From an uncultured Bacteroidia bacterium (lineage in GTDB: Bacteria; Bacteroidota; Bacteroidia; Bacteroidales; F082), in the NCBI GenBank assembly GCA_902785755.1, contig CACZZO010000017.1, forward strand, positions 1 to 64,000: DNA of 64,000 nt, in the 5' to 3' direction. Below, in pieces: positions 46,169-53,822 of this stretch (the first letter of the stretch is position 1; every line of letters starts with the position of its first letter). A program made the translations under genes and the position numbers. Under the pieces are notes generated by a model. The model saw only the letters and a program-made list of their open reading frames with translations, had not been told where the DNA came from and did not search any database.

Positions 46169-47347
46169 ATGAAAAAAGTACTACTCCTTTTGGGAATGCT
46201 TTCCTTATCGTTTGTTGGCTTTGCACAATACAAACCTGAATCAATAAGAGTCCACAGAATGCAGACAGAACGCGCCCTTTCCTTATTACCGTCGGAAAAA
46301 AGTTCTGGTAATAAACAAAGTCTATTCCCCGTTTCAGAGTTAAATATACAAGTCGGCGAAAATGATTCGGTTTTGTTGTCATGGAATGTGCCCGTGGGCA
46401 TAACTGAGGCCAGATTATCGTGGAGCAACGAGGACATTGATGATGTGCTTTTTTCTCCTGGCGGAGTGGTTGAACAAGTTGGGGCAAATCGTTTTGAACC
46501 ATCTGATTTGGAGCCTTTTGTTGGATGGACTATTAAAGACATTTCTTTCGTGCCTTGGACACCCTCAAATCAAACAACGCATTATGGGATTAAAATATAT
46601 ACGGGCAATATGGACGATCTCGTCTTGATATATGACCAGCCCACTTATGAATATGTTACTGAACAATGGAATACATATAGCGTTGAAGATAGTATTGTTA
46701 TCAATGAGGGAACCGAATATTGGATTGGTGGTTACGCCATTACATCCTCCCTGATATTGGGTGTGAATAATGGGAATGTGGTGCCATGGAAAAGCGATTT
46801 ATGGAGAACAAACGATATGAGTTGGTTTAGCTTGTCTGAACTTGGACTATGGAACAATGTCTGCGTTTCCGCTACTTTGGCCAGTCCTAAAGTAAGCGAG
46901 GCGAAATCAGGGAACCGTAGCGGCGAGATTCTAACCGGTTATCGCGTCTATCGCGACGATGAACTGATTGCTGAGATTCCTCGTACTTTCCAAACCTATT
47001 ACACCGATACAGAGTTCTCGAAAGGCATCGACGTTGAATATTGTGTCACAGCAGTTTACGGCGAGGAAGAATCGGAACCTGTTTGCGCCACGGCCACCAT
47101 AACGGGTGTCGTAGAAGAACATGAAAACGACGGTGTCACCGTATTGCCTAACCCAACAAACGGCATTGTTCACATCGGAGGCACAACCACCGCTGAAGTC
47201 AGGGTTTACAACGCCATAGGCCAGTTGCTTAAAACCGTCCGAAACGCCAACGAAATCAACCTGAAAGGCCTGGCGCAAGGCGTGTATATGCTGCACATTA
47301 CGGACGAGAATGGGGCTGTCGCCACAAGGAAACTCGTGCTGGAGTAA
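46169..47347 (+). CDS. Exported T9SS cargo protein with fibronectin-like domain
   Basis: A 392-residue exported protein of unknown function. The signal peptide ends at FAQ (21). A beta-sandwich domain (about 60-245) is followed by a fibronectin type III-like segment (LTGYRVYRDDELIAEI) and a T9SS sorting domain (VLPNPTNGIVHIGG, VYNAIGQLLKTV, QGVYMLHITDE). It has its own promoter and terminator, so it is not part of a gat operon. Codon use is somewhat AT-richer than gatE and gatD, consistent with a later insertion between them. The start at 46169 is set by the signal peptide. Confidence 0.88.
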   Translation: MKKVLLLLGMLSLSFVGFAQYKPESIRVHRMQTERALSLLPSEKSSGNKQSLFPVSELNIQVGENDSVLLSWNVPVGITEARLSWSNEDIDDVLFSPGGVVEQVGANRFEPSDLEPFVGWTIKDISFVPWTPSNQTTHYGIKIYTGNMDDLVLIYDQPTYEYVTEQWNTYSVEDSIVINEGTEYWIGGYAITSSLILGVNNGNVVPWKSDLWRTNDMSWFSLSELGLWNNVCVSATLASPKVSEAKSGNRSGEILTGYRVYRDDELIAEIPRTFQTYYTDTEFSKGIDVEYCVTAVYGEEESEPVCATATITGVVEEHENDGVTVLPNPTNGIVHIGGTTTAEVRVYNAIGQLLKTVRNANEINLKGLAQGVYMLHITDENGAVATRKLVLE

Positions 47348-47377
47348 GTTAGAAGATGAGATTTGCGCAAAGGAAAT

Positions 47378-47420
47378 GCCTCTCACCATGCCATCAGTAC
47401 CAGTGAGAGGCGTTTCTTTA
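47378..47420 (+). terminator. Terminator before gatD
   Basis: GCCTCTCAC (47378-47386) pairs with GTGAGAGGC (47403-47411), followed by a T-rich tail. Confidence 0.75.
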
Positions 47421-47473
47421 TCGGATTGGTCGAAAAAATTGCGCATCATTGTGATTTCAATCGGAAATAACCC

Positions 47474-47481
47474 TATATTTG
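47474..47481 (+). promoter_or_regulatory. -7 box of gatD
   Basis: TATATTTG, 41 bp before the ATG, with TTG at 47449-47451 about 22 bp further upstream. Confidence 0.6.
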
Positions 47482-47522
47482 CACCTCATTTAAAATGAAA
47501 TCACTTAATTAAACCGCAAACT

Positions 47523-48911
47523 ATGGCTGAAGATTTTTTCCAAGGATATTGGGGCGCCGCGCTTGAGGTGCTCAAACAATACAACTGCCGCGTGTGGAGT
47601 CAGGCCGAGTGCCAGACCACGGGCGGACTTTTCAAAGGCACGATCCTGCCTCGCGCCGCCTTCCAAGACGACCAACACATCGTGATGAAGGTGAACACGG
47701 GCTACAACATCGGTGTCGATATCAGCACCATCACCAGCATGGTCGAGACCGACTACAAGAAAGCCAACTACCACATCCCGGAGAAGGAATTTCCTTACAC
47801 CGAAGGCCTTCCGCATGTGAAGCTTTTAGGCACGGGTGGCACCATCGCCTCTCGTTTGGACTACCGCACGGGTGCCGTGATTCCCGCTTTCTCGCCGGGT
47901 GAGTTGTATGGCGCCGTGCCGGAGCTGGCCGACATCTGCAACTTAGACACCGAGAAGGTGTTTGCCGTGTTCTCCGAGAACATGTCGCCCAAGGAGTATG
48001 TGGCCTTGGCCAAGAAAATCGGTGAAGAAATCCAGAACGGCATCGACGGCATCGTCATCGGCCACGGCACCGATACTTTGTCGCACACCGCCGCCGCTTT
48101 GACCTTCATGTGCCAGAACTTGCCTGTGCCAATTGTCTTGGTCGGCTCGCAGCGTTCTTCCGACCGTCCTTCTTCGGATGCCGCCTTGAACCTGATGCAT
48201 GCCATGACTGCTGCCGGTCACGGCGACATTGCTGAGGTGATGGTCTGCATGTTTGGTCCCACTTCGGATGAGTATGGCTTCTTGCACCGTGGCACAAGAG
48301 TCCGCAAGATGCACTCCTCATACCGTAGCACCTTCCGCACCATCGGCGACACGCCCGTCGCTACCGTTGACCGCAAACGTGGTGTGGTACCGATCAAGGA
48401 AGTTTATAACCACCGCCGCAACGACCGCGACGTGAAGATCATCCCGACCTTCGACGACCGCGTGGCCATCCTCTATTACTATCCCGGCATGAAGCCCGAT
48501 GTGCTTGATGCTCTGGTAGATAACGGCTACAAGGGCATCGTTTGGGACGGCACAGGCTTGGGTCACGTCAACCGTGGCATGTTCGACGCCATCCAACGCG
48601 CCACCGACAAGGGCGTACATCAATACATGACCGTGCAGACCATCTGGGGCTACGCCCACATGTTCGTCTATGACACCGGCCGCGACCTGATGAATCGTGG
48701 CATCATTCCCGCGCAGAACATGCTCGCCGAGACCGCCTACATCAAGCTCGGATGGGCCTTGGGCCAGACGCACGACAGGGAAGAGGTGAAGAACATCATG
48801 CTCACCCCCGTGAACAGCGAAATCACCCCAAGAGAGCCTTATAACGGCTACTTGGTCTACCAAGGCGGTGTGCCTGAGGTGGAGGAGTTTGTGCGCAAAG
48901 TGCATAAATAA
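47523..48911 (+). CDS. gatD: Glu-tRNA(Gln) amidotransferase subunit D (archaeal type)
   Basis: A 462-residue asparaginase-like subunit that releases ammonia and channels it to GatE. An N-terminal SH3-like domain (about 8-70, GYNIGVDIS) distinguishes it from plain L-asparaginases. The catalytic set is complete: T107 in GTGGTIAS, T183-D184 in HGTDT and, by position, K262 in RVRKMHSS. GatD-specific DYRTGAVIPAF, FSENMSPKEYV and SQRSSDRPSSDA are all present. It has its own promoter and a strong terminator. It should form a heterotetramer with the gatE product. Confidence 0.94.
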   Translation: MAEDFFQGYWGAALEVLKQYNCRVWSQAECQTTGGLFKGTILPRAAFQDDQHIVMKVNTGYNIGVDISTITSMVETDYKKANYHIPEKEFPYTEGLPHVKLLGTGGTIASRLDYRTGAVIPAFSPGELYGAVPELADICNLDTEKVFAVFSENMSPKEYVALAKKIGEEIQNGIDGIVIGHGTDTLSHTAAALTFMCQNLPVPIVLVGSQRSSDRPSSDAALNLMHAMTAAGHGDIAEVMVCMFGPTSDEYGFLHRGTRVRKMHSSYRSTFRTIGDTPVATVDRKRGVVPIKEVYNHRRNDRDVKIIPTFDDRVAILYYYPGMKPDVLDALVDNGYKGIVWDGTGLGHVNRGMFDAIQRATDKGVHQYMTVQTIWGYAHMFVYDTGRDLMNRGIIPAQNMLAETAYIKLGWALGQTHDREEVKNIMLTPVNSEITPREPYNGYLVYQGGVPEVEEFVRKVHK

Positions 48912-48932
48912 ACCCATCCAATGGCAGAAATT

Positions 48933-48960
48933 AAGGAGGCAAGAATTTGCCTCCTTTTTT
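48933..48960 (+). terminator. Terminator after gatD
   Basis: AAGGAGGCAA pairs with TTGCCTCCTT around a GAAT loop, with a long T-run. The core matches the terminators at 16601 and 30864. Confidence 0.9.
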
Positions 48961-48986
48961 TTGTTGTGAACCTCAATTAATTGTCA

Positions 48987-48994
48987 TACCTTTG
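48987..48994 (+). promoter_or_regulatory. Promoter of the methylmalonyl-CoA operon
   Basis: TACCTTTG with TTG at 48964-48966 (20-bp spacing), 51 bp before mce. Confidence 0.65.
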
Positions 48995-49045
48995 CACCGA
49001 TTTAATAAATACGTATTTTTAACAATCAATTTATTCGAATAAGTT

Positions 49046-49462
49046 ATGCAACCATCTCACATTGAGCACATTGGAATCGCCGTCACGAGCTTGGACGAGT
49101 CCATTCCTTTCTTTGAAAAGCTGCTTGGCACCAAGTGCTACGCCATTGAAGAAGTAGCCGACCAGAAAGTGAAAACCGCTTTCTTGCGCTGCGGCCAGAC
49201 CAAAATCGAACTTTTGGAGCCTACCAGCCCCGAAAGCACCATCGCCGCTTTCATCGAGAAGAACAACGGCAAGGGCGGTATGCACCACATCGCTTTCGCC
49301 GTAGAGAACCTTGAAGGCCACCTCGAAGAGGCCAAGGAAGCCGGCATCCGCCTCATCGACCAAGCCCCGCGCAAGGGCGCCGAAGGATTGAGCATTGCTT
49401 TCCTGCATCCCAAATCGACTTGCGGCGTTTTAACGGAACTTTGCGAGGATAAGAATAAGTAA
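49046..49462 (+). CDS. mce: Methylmalonyl-CoA epimerase
   Basis: A 138-residue vicinal-oxygen-chelate fold enzyme converting R- and S-methylmalonyl-CoA, linking the mutase to the decarboxylase. It has the two VOC repeats starting IEHIGIAVTSLDESIPFF and MHHIAFAVENLEGHL. Metal ligands are visible as H8, H80 or H81 and the Glu in LTELCE. First gene of the operon, with its own promoter; a palindromic repeat separates it from mmdA. Confidence 0.95.
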   Translation: MQPSHIEHIGIAVTSLDESIPFFEKLLGTKCYAIEEVADQKVKTAFLRCGQTKIELLEPTSPESTIAAFIEKNNGKGGMHHIAFAVENLEGHLEEAKEAGIRLIDQAPRKGAEGLSIAFLHPKSTCGVLTELCEDKNK

Positions 49463-49478
49463 AGACTTTAGGTCGGCC

Positions 49479-49539
49479 CTTCGACAAGCTCAGGGACCTT
49501 TGCTCGACGAGAAATTAAAGTGCCTGAGCCTGTCGAAAG
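49479..49539. repeat. Repeat family B, inverted pair between mce and mmdA
   Basis: CTTCGACAAGCTCAGG (49479-49494) faces CCTGAGCCTGTCGAAAG (49523-49539), complementary except for one mismatch and one extra base. The motif resembles a palindrome known from intergenic regions of many bacteria. Confidence 0.8.
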
Positions 49540-49577
49540 CACCGAGTTAAAAGAATAATAATCAACACAATATAACC

Positions 49578-51137
49578 ATGTTAATCGAACAGAAAATACA
49601 AGAATTGTTGGAGAAGCGCAACGAGGCTCGTCTTGGTGGCGGACAAAAGCGCATCGACTCCCAACATGCGAAGGGCAAGATGACGGCCCGCGAGCGCATC
49701 GCCATCCTGCTCGACGAAGGCAGCTTCGAAGAGACTGACATGTTCGTGACCCATCGCACCGTCGATTTCGGTCTCGACAAGCAACAGTTCCTCGGCGACG
49801 GCGTCGTCACCGGTCACGGCACCATCGACGGCCGCGTCGTTTACGTTTATGCTCAAGACTTCACCGTGTTTGGCGGTGCCTTGAGTGAGACGATGTCCCT
49901 CAAGATCTGCAAGGTGATGGACCAAGCCATGAAGGTTGGCGCGCCCGTCATCGGCATCTGCGACTCGGGCGGTGCCCGTATCCAAGAGGGTTCACGTTCC
50001 CTCGCCGGCTACGCTGAAATCTTCCAGCGCAACATCAACGCTTCGGGTGTCATCCCGCAGATTTCGGCCATCTTCGGTCCCTGCGCCGGCGGTGCCGTGT
50101 ATTCTCCCGCCCTTACCGACTTCATCATCATGACCAATGCAGGCAGCTATATGTTCCTCACTGGCCCGAAAGTGGTGAAGACCGTTATCGGTGAAGACGT
50201 TTCGACCGACGACCTCGGTGGTGCCCGCATCCACAGCCAGAAGTCGGGCGTGGCCCACTTCGCTGCCGAAAGCGAGGAGGAAGGTCTTGCCATCATCCGT
50301 AGACTCATCTCCTTCATCCCGCAGAACAACATGGAGAACGCTCCGTTAGTGGAATGCAACGACCCCATCGACCGCTTGGAGGATTCGCTCAACCAAATCA
50401 TTCCCGACAACCCGAACAAGCCCTATAATGTCGGCGACATCATCAATGCCATTGTGGATAACGGCGACTTCCTCGAGATCCACAAGAACTACGCCAAGAA
50501 CATCATCGTCGGCTTTGCCCGCTTCGATGGCATGTCGGTCGGTATCGTGGCTAACAACCCAGCCTTCTTCGCTGGCGTGTTGGACTGCGACGCTTCGCGT
50601 AAGGGCGCCCGTTTTGTCCGCTTCTGCGACGCCTTCAACATCCCGATCGTGACCTTGGTCGATGTGCCTGGTTTCTTGCCTGGCACGGGTCAAGAGTACA
50701 ACGGTATCATCGTCCACGGCGCCAAGTTGCTCTACGCATACGGCGAATCCACCGTGCCAAAAGTGACCGTTACGCTGCGTAAGTCCTACGGAGGTTCCCA
50801 CCTCGTGATGGGTTGCAAGCAGTTGCGCAACGACGTCAACTATGCTTGGCCGACCGCCGAGATCGCCGTGATGGGTGCCAGCGGTGCCGTTGAGGTGCTT
50901 GATGGCAAGAAGATTTCCGAAATCGAGAATCCCGAAGAACGCGCCGAGTTCGTTGCCAAGAAGGTGGACGAATACACCAAGAAGTTCGCCAACCCCTACG
51001 AGGCTGCCAAGTTTGGCTACATCGACGATGTGATCGAGCCGCGCAACACCCGTTTCCGTGTCATCCGTGCCCTACGTACGCTTGAGACGAAGCGCCTCGC
51101 CAACCCCGAGAAGAAACATTCGAATATCCCGCTGTAA
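49578..51137 (+). CDS. mmdA: Methylmalonyl-CoA decarboxylase carboxyltransferase (alpha) subunit
   Basis: A 519-residue carboxyltransferase moving CO2 from methylmalonyl-CoA to biotin on MmdC. Crotonase-like halves carry [13 protein letters not shown] and the oxyanion-type [13 protein letters not shown] in the N-half, and [14 protein letters not shown] and YGGSHLVMG in the C-half. A propionyl-CoA carboxylase beta subunit has the same fold, but the adjacent Na+ pump subunits and the absence of biotin carboxylase identify the decarboxylase. Confidence 0.95.
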   Translation: MLIEQKIQELLEKRNEARLGGGQKRIDSQHAKGKMTARERIAILLDEGSFEETDMFVTHRTVDFGLDKQQFLGDGVVTGHGTIDGRVVYVYAQDFTVFGGALSETMSLKICKVMDQAMKVGAPVIGICDSGGARIQEGSRSLAGYAEIFQRNINASGVIPQISAIFGPCAGGAVYSPALTDFIIMTNAGSYMFLTGPKVVKTVIGEDVSTDDLGGARIHSQKSGVAHFAAESEEEGLAIIRRLISFIPQNNMENAPLVECNDPIDRLEDSLNQIIPDNPNKPYNVGDIINAIVDNGDFLEIHKNYAKNIIVGFARFDGMSVGIVANNPAFFAGVLDCDASRKGARFVRFCDAFNIPIVTLVDVPGFLPGTGQEYNGIIVHGAKLLYAYGESTVPKVTVTLRKSYGGSHLVMGCKQLRNDVNYAWPTAEIAVMGASGAVEVLDGKKISEIENPEERAEFVAKKVDEYTKKFANPYEAAKFGYIDDVIEPRNTRFRVIRALRTLETKRLANPEKKHSNIPL

Positions 51138-51155
51138 CCGTAAATCCTTGAAACG

Positions 51156-51554
51156 ATGAACCTGTTACAATTCACATTATTAGCGGCTCACGAAGATTGG
51201 GTCTACACCAAAGGCTGGATCGTCACCATCGCGGGATTCCTCATCGTCATCATCGCCCTCTTCATCCTTTCGACCATTTTCCGTGGCGTGGCCAACTACT
51301 TCATCAAGCAGGACGAGAAGAAGTCGAAAGTTGATAGTTCAAAGTCGAAAGTTGAAAGCCCCAAACTCTCAACTCCCAACTCTCAACTCTCAACTGCAAA
51401 GGGTGAGATTGCCCCCGAGGTGCTGACCGCTATCGGCATGGCCCTGTATCTCTCGACCAACCTCCACGATGAGGAGAGCAACGTGATCACCATCGACAGA
51501 AGGGTGACTTCTTGGAACGACAAAAATTACGGAGTTAGACACTGGAAACGTTAA
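51156..51554 (+). CDS. OadG-type (delta/gamma) subunit of the Na+ pump, with heptad insert
   Basis: A 132-residue membrane anchor subunit that assembles the decarboxylase. One membrane segment lies at about 22-46, and the C-terminal part (EVLTAIGMALYLSTNLHDEES, YGVRHWKR) is typical of the OadG family. Residues about 56-80 are encoded by a repeat array (51321-51396), which gives the low-complexity stretch KSKVDSSKSKVES...SQLST. The insert sits in the linker between anchor and tail. Confidence 0.85.
   Translation: MNLLQFTLLAAHEDWVYTKGWIVTIAGFLIVIIALFILSTIFRGVANYFIKQDEKKSKVDSSKSKVESPKLSTPNSQLSTAKGEIAPEVLTAIGMALYLSTNLHDEESNVITIDRRVTSWNDKNYGVRHWKR
51321..51396. repeat. Heptanucleotide array inside the oadG coding sequence
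   Basis: A left half with two copies of AAGTCGAAAGTTGA (51321-51334, 51342-51355) faces a right half of CAACTCT-type heptads (51363-51396). AAAGTTGA and TCAACT are complementary, so the halves can pair. The same CAACTCT heptad forms the array at 13172-13199. Confidence 0.85.
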
Positions 51555-51565
51555 ATCGAACAATC

Positions 51566-52006
51566 ATGAAAAAATTCAAATTCACCATTAGTGGGAAACC
51601 ATACGAAGTTGAAGTCCAAAACATTGAGGGCAACATCGCCACTGTCAATGTGAATGGCACTGAATATCAAGTGGAAATGGAAGAGCAAGCCGCTCCGGTG
51701 GTGGCTCCCGTGGCCCGTCCGGCCGCCAAGCCCGCCGCTGCCGCTCCTGCCCAGAGTGCCGCTCCGAAACCGGCCGCTGCCGCAGGTGGTGCCGGCTACA
51801 AGATGGCCGCTCCGCTTCCCGGAACCATCATGCAGATCTTCGTCAAGCAAGGCGACGCCGTGAAGAAGGGCGACAAACTGCTCATGTACGAAGCCATGAA
51901 GATGGAAAACAACCTGCTGGCCGAAGCTGACGGTACCATCACCGCCATCAACTGCCGCCAGGGCGACAATGTGCTTCAAGGTGATACTTTAATCGTAATC
52001 GGATAA
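51566..52006 (+). CDS. mmdC: Biotin carrier subunit of methylmalonyl-CoA decarboxylase
   Basis: A 146-residue biotinyl carrier. The biotin is attached to K112 in YEAMKMENN. An Ala/Pro-rich flexible linker (about 42-78) separates the N-terminal strand-rich piece from the C-terminal biotinyl domain. It lies 11 bp after oadG and 4 bp before mmdB. Confidence 0.94.
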   Translation: MKKFKFTISGKPYEVEVQNIEGNIATVNVNGTEYQVEMEEQAAPVVAPVARPAAKPAAAAPAQSAAPKPAAAAGGAGYKMAAPLPGTIMQIFVKQGDAVKKGDKLLMYEAMKMENNLLAEADGTITAINCRQGDNVLQGDTLIVIG

Positions 52007-52010
52007 GGTC

Positions 52011-53750
52011 ATGTTAAGCAAGAAAAGTACTTACAGAAAGCCTGCGGTCATCATCGGCTCGTTGGTGCTCCTGATGTTGCTGAATCTCGTGGTGGTCAAC
52101 AACCCGATGTTCGCCAAGAGGGTCGCCGACTTGGGCAAGACCGAACAGGTGAGCGAAATGACCGCCGAGGAAAGCAATGCCCAGTTGGCTGAAATGGCTG
52201 ACGCGATTGTCGCGGAACAGCAAAAGTCGGCTGAATTGGGCCAGCAAATACAGAATCTCGACCAGCGCGTGTCGGCTTTGGAAAGCAAGAATGTCAAAGC
52301 CCATGTGGCGAAAGAGGAAGTCAAGGAAATGTCGACCAAAGACCGCTTGAGCGAAGGCCTGCACAATTTCTGGCTGCTCACGGGCTTCCGCAACTGCAAG
52401 ATCGGCAACATCATTATGATTTTGGTGGGTATCCTCTTCATCTTCTTGGCCATCCGCTTCGAGTTTGAACCCATGCTGCTCATCCCGATTGGCACGGGTA
52501 TCATCGTGGGTAACATCCCGTTCTTCCAAGGATTCGGCGTTACCTTTGCCGATGCTATGGCCAATTTGCAAGCGTTGGATCCCGCATCACTCAATTTCGA
52601 TTTGGACACGGCCAAAGCCCTGTTGGTGGCTGTCTTCGGCGACAATCCAGGCGACAAGCACATGGTTTTGAGCGAAGCCATCAAGTCTGTCGAGCACCTG
52701 AATATGGCTGACTACGGTTTGACCAACAACGACATCGAAGGCGTGAAAGGCTTGATGACGAGCGTGTTCCAAAGCGGTGAACTGAACCTCCAGACGGGTC
52801 TTTACCAAAAGGGCAGTGTGCTGAACTACCTGTACTTCGGTGTGACCTCGGGTGTGTATCCGCCCTTGATTTTCTTGGGCATCGGCGCCATGACCGACTT
52901 CTCGTCGCTCATCGCTAACCCGAAACTGATGATCCTCGGTGCCGCCGCCCAGTTGGGTGTGTTCATCACCTTTATCGGTGCCTTGTATCTCGGCTTCAAC
53001 CTGCGTGAGGCTGGTGCTATCGGTATCATCGGTGGTGCCGACGGTCCTACCGCCATCTTCCTGTCCTCGCGTCTGGCCAACGGCATGAACGGCACGCGCA
53101 ACCTCATCGGCCCCATCGCCATCGCAGCCTATTCCTACATGGCTTTGGTTCCCGTGATTCAGCCGCCTATCATCCGCTTGCTGACCACCAAGGAAGAACG
53201 CCTCATTAAGATGGGTGCCCCGCGTATGGTTAACAAGACCGAAAAGATCATGTTCCCCATCGTCGGCCTCATCCTGACCACCTTCATCAGCCCCACGGCC
53301 CTGCCGCTGTTGGGTATGCTGTTCTTCGGCAATATCATCAAGGAATCGGGCGTGGTGAAGCGTTTGCAGAACACTGCATCCAACCCATTGATTGACATCG
53401 TGACCATCGTGTTAGGCCTCACTGTGGGTGCCTCAACGCAGGCCTCCGTGTTCTTGACCTCGAGTTCCATCAAGATTTTCGTCCTCGGTGCTGCTTCGTT
53501 CTGCGTGGCCACCGCTGGCGGTCTGCTCGGTGCCAAGTTGATGAACCTCTTCCTGAAGGAGAAGATCAACCCGATGATTGGTGCCGCTGGCGTTTCGGCT
53601 GTGCCGGATAGTGCCCGCGTCGTCGAAGTGGAAGGTCAGAAGTACGACCCGTCGAACCACCTGCTCATGCACGCCATGGCTCCTAACGTCTCGGGCGTTA
53701 TCGGCTCGGCAGTGGCAGCTGGTGTGATGATGTCGTTCCTGATGATGTAA
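52011..53750 (+). CDS. mmdB: Na+-translocating decarboxylase beta subunit with N-terminal extension
   Basis: A 579-residue membrane pump that couples decarboxylation of carboxybiotin to Na+ export. The OadB core is clear (YPPLIFLGIGAMTDFSSL, GGADGPTAIFLSSRLA, VIQPPIIRLLTTKEER). It is 150-200 residues longer than usual. About 115 residues are added at the front: one membrane segment (12-30) and a predicted coiled coil rich in Glu and Gln (45-105). A soluble insert of about 80 residues (about 180-265) interrupts the core after the second core helix. These additions may dock other subunits. It is the last gene of the operon. Confidence 0.9.
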   Translation: MLSKKSTYRKPAVIIGSLVLLMLLNLVVVNNPMFAKRVADLGKTEQVSEMTAEESNAQLAEMADAIVAEQQKSAELGQQIQNLDQRVSALESKNVKAHVAKEEVKEMSTKDRLSEGLHNFWLLTGFRNCKIGNIIMILVGILFIFLAIRFEFEPMLLIPIGTGIIVGNIPFFQGFGVTFADAMANLQALDPASLNFDLDTAKALLVAVFGDNPGDKHMVLSEAIKSVEHLNMADYGLTNNDIEGVKGLMTSVFQSGELNLQTGLYQKGSVLNYLYFGVTSGVYPPLIFLGIGAMTDFSSLIANPKLMILGAAAQLGVFITFIGALYLGFNLREAGAIGIIGGADGPTAIFLSSRLANGMNGTRNLIGPIAIAAYSYMALVPVIQPPIIRLLTTKEERLIKMGAPRMVNKTEKIMFPIVGLILTTFISPTALPLLGMLFFGNIIKESGVVKRLQNTASNPLIDIVTIVLGLTVGASTQASVFLTSSSIKIFVLGAASFCVATAGGLLGAKLMNLFLKEKINPMIGAAGVSAVPDSARVVEVEGQKYDPSNHLLMHAMAPNVSGVIGSAVAAGVMMSFLMM

Positions 53751-53779
53751 TTCGCACCTTATTAATATTAATGTCAAAG

Positions 53780-53813
53780 CATCCGCTTCGCTATGTCGGG
53801 GCGGATGTTTTGT
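53780..53813. terminator. Terminator between mmdB and trkH
   Basis: CATCCGC (53780-53786) pairs with GCGGATG (53801-53807), followed by TTTTGTTT. It separates two convergent transcripts. Confidence 0.65.
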
Positions 53814-53822
53814 TTCACCCAA

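Noticed and set aside
47523..48911. Annotation as a free type I L-asparaginase
   Set aside because: The SH3-like front domain and GatD-specific segments, with gatE nearby, fit GatD better.
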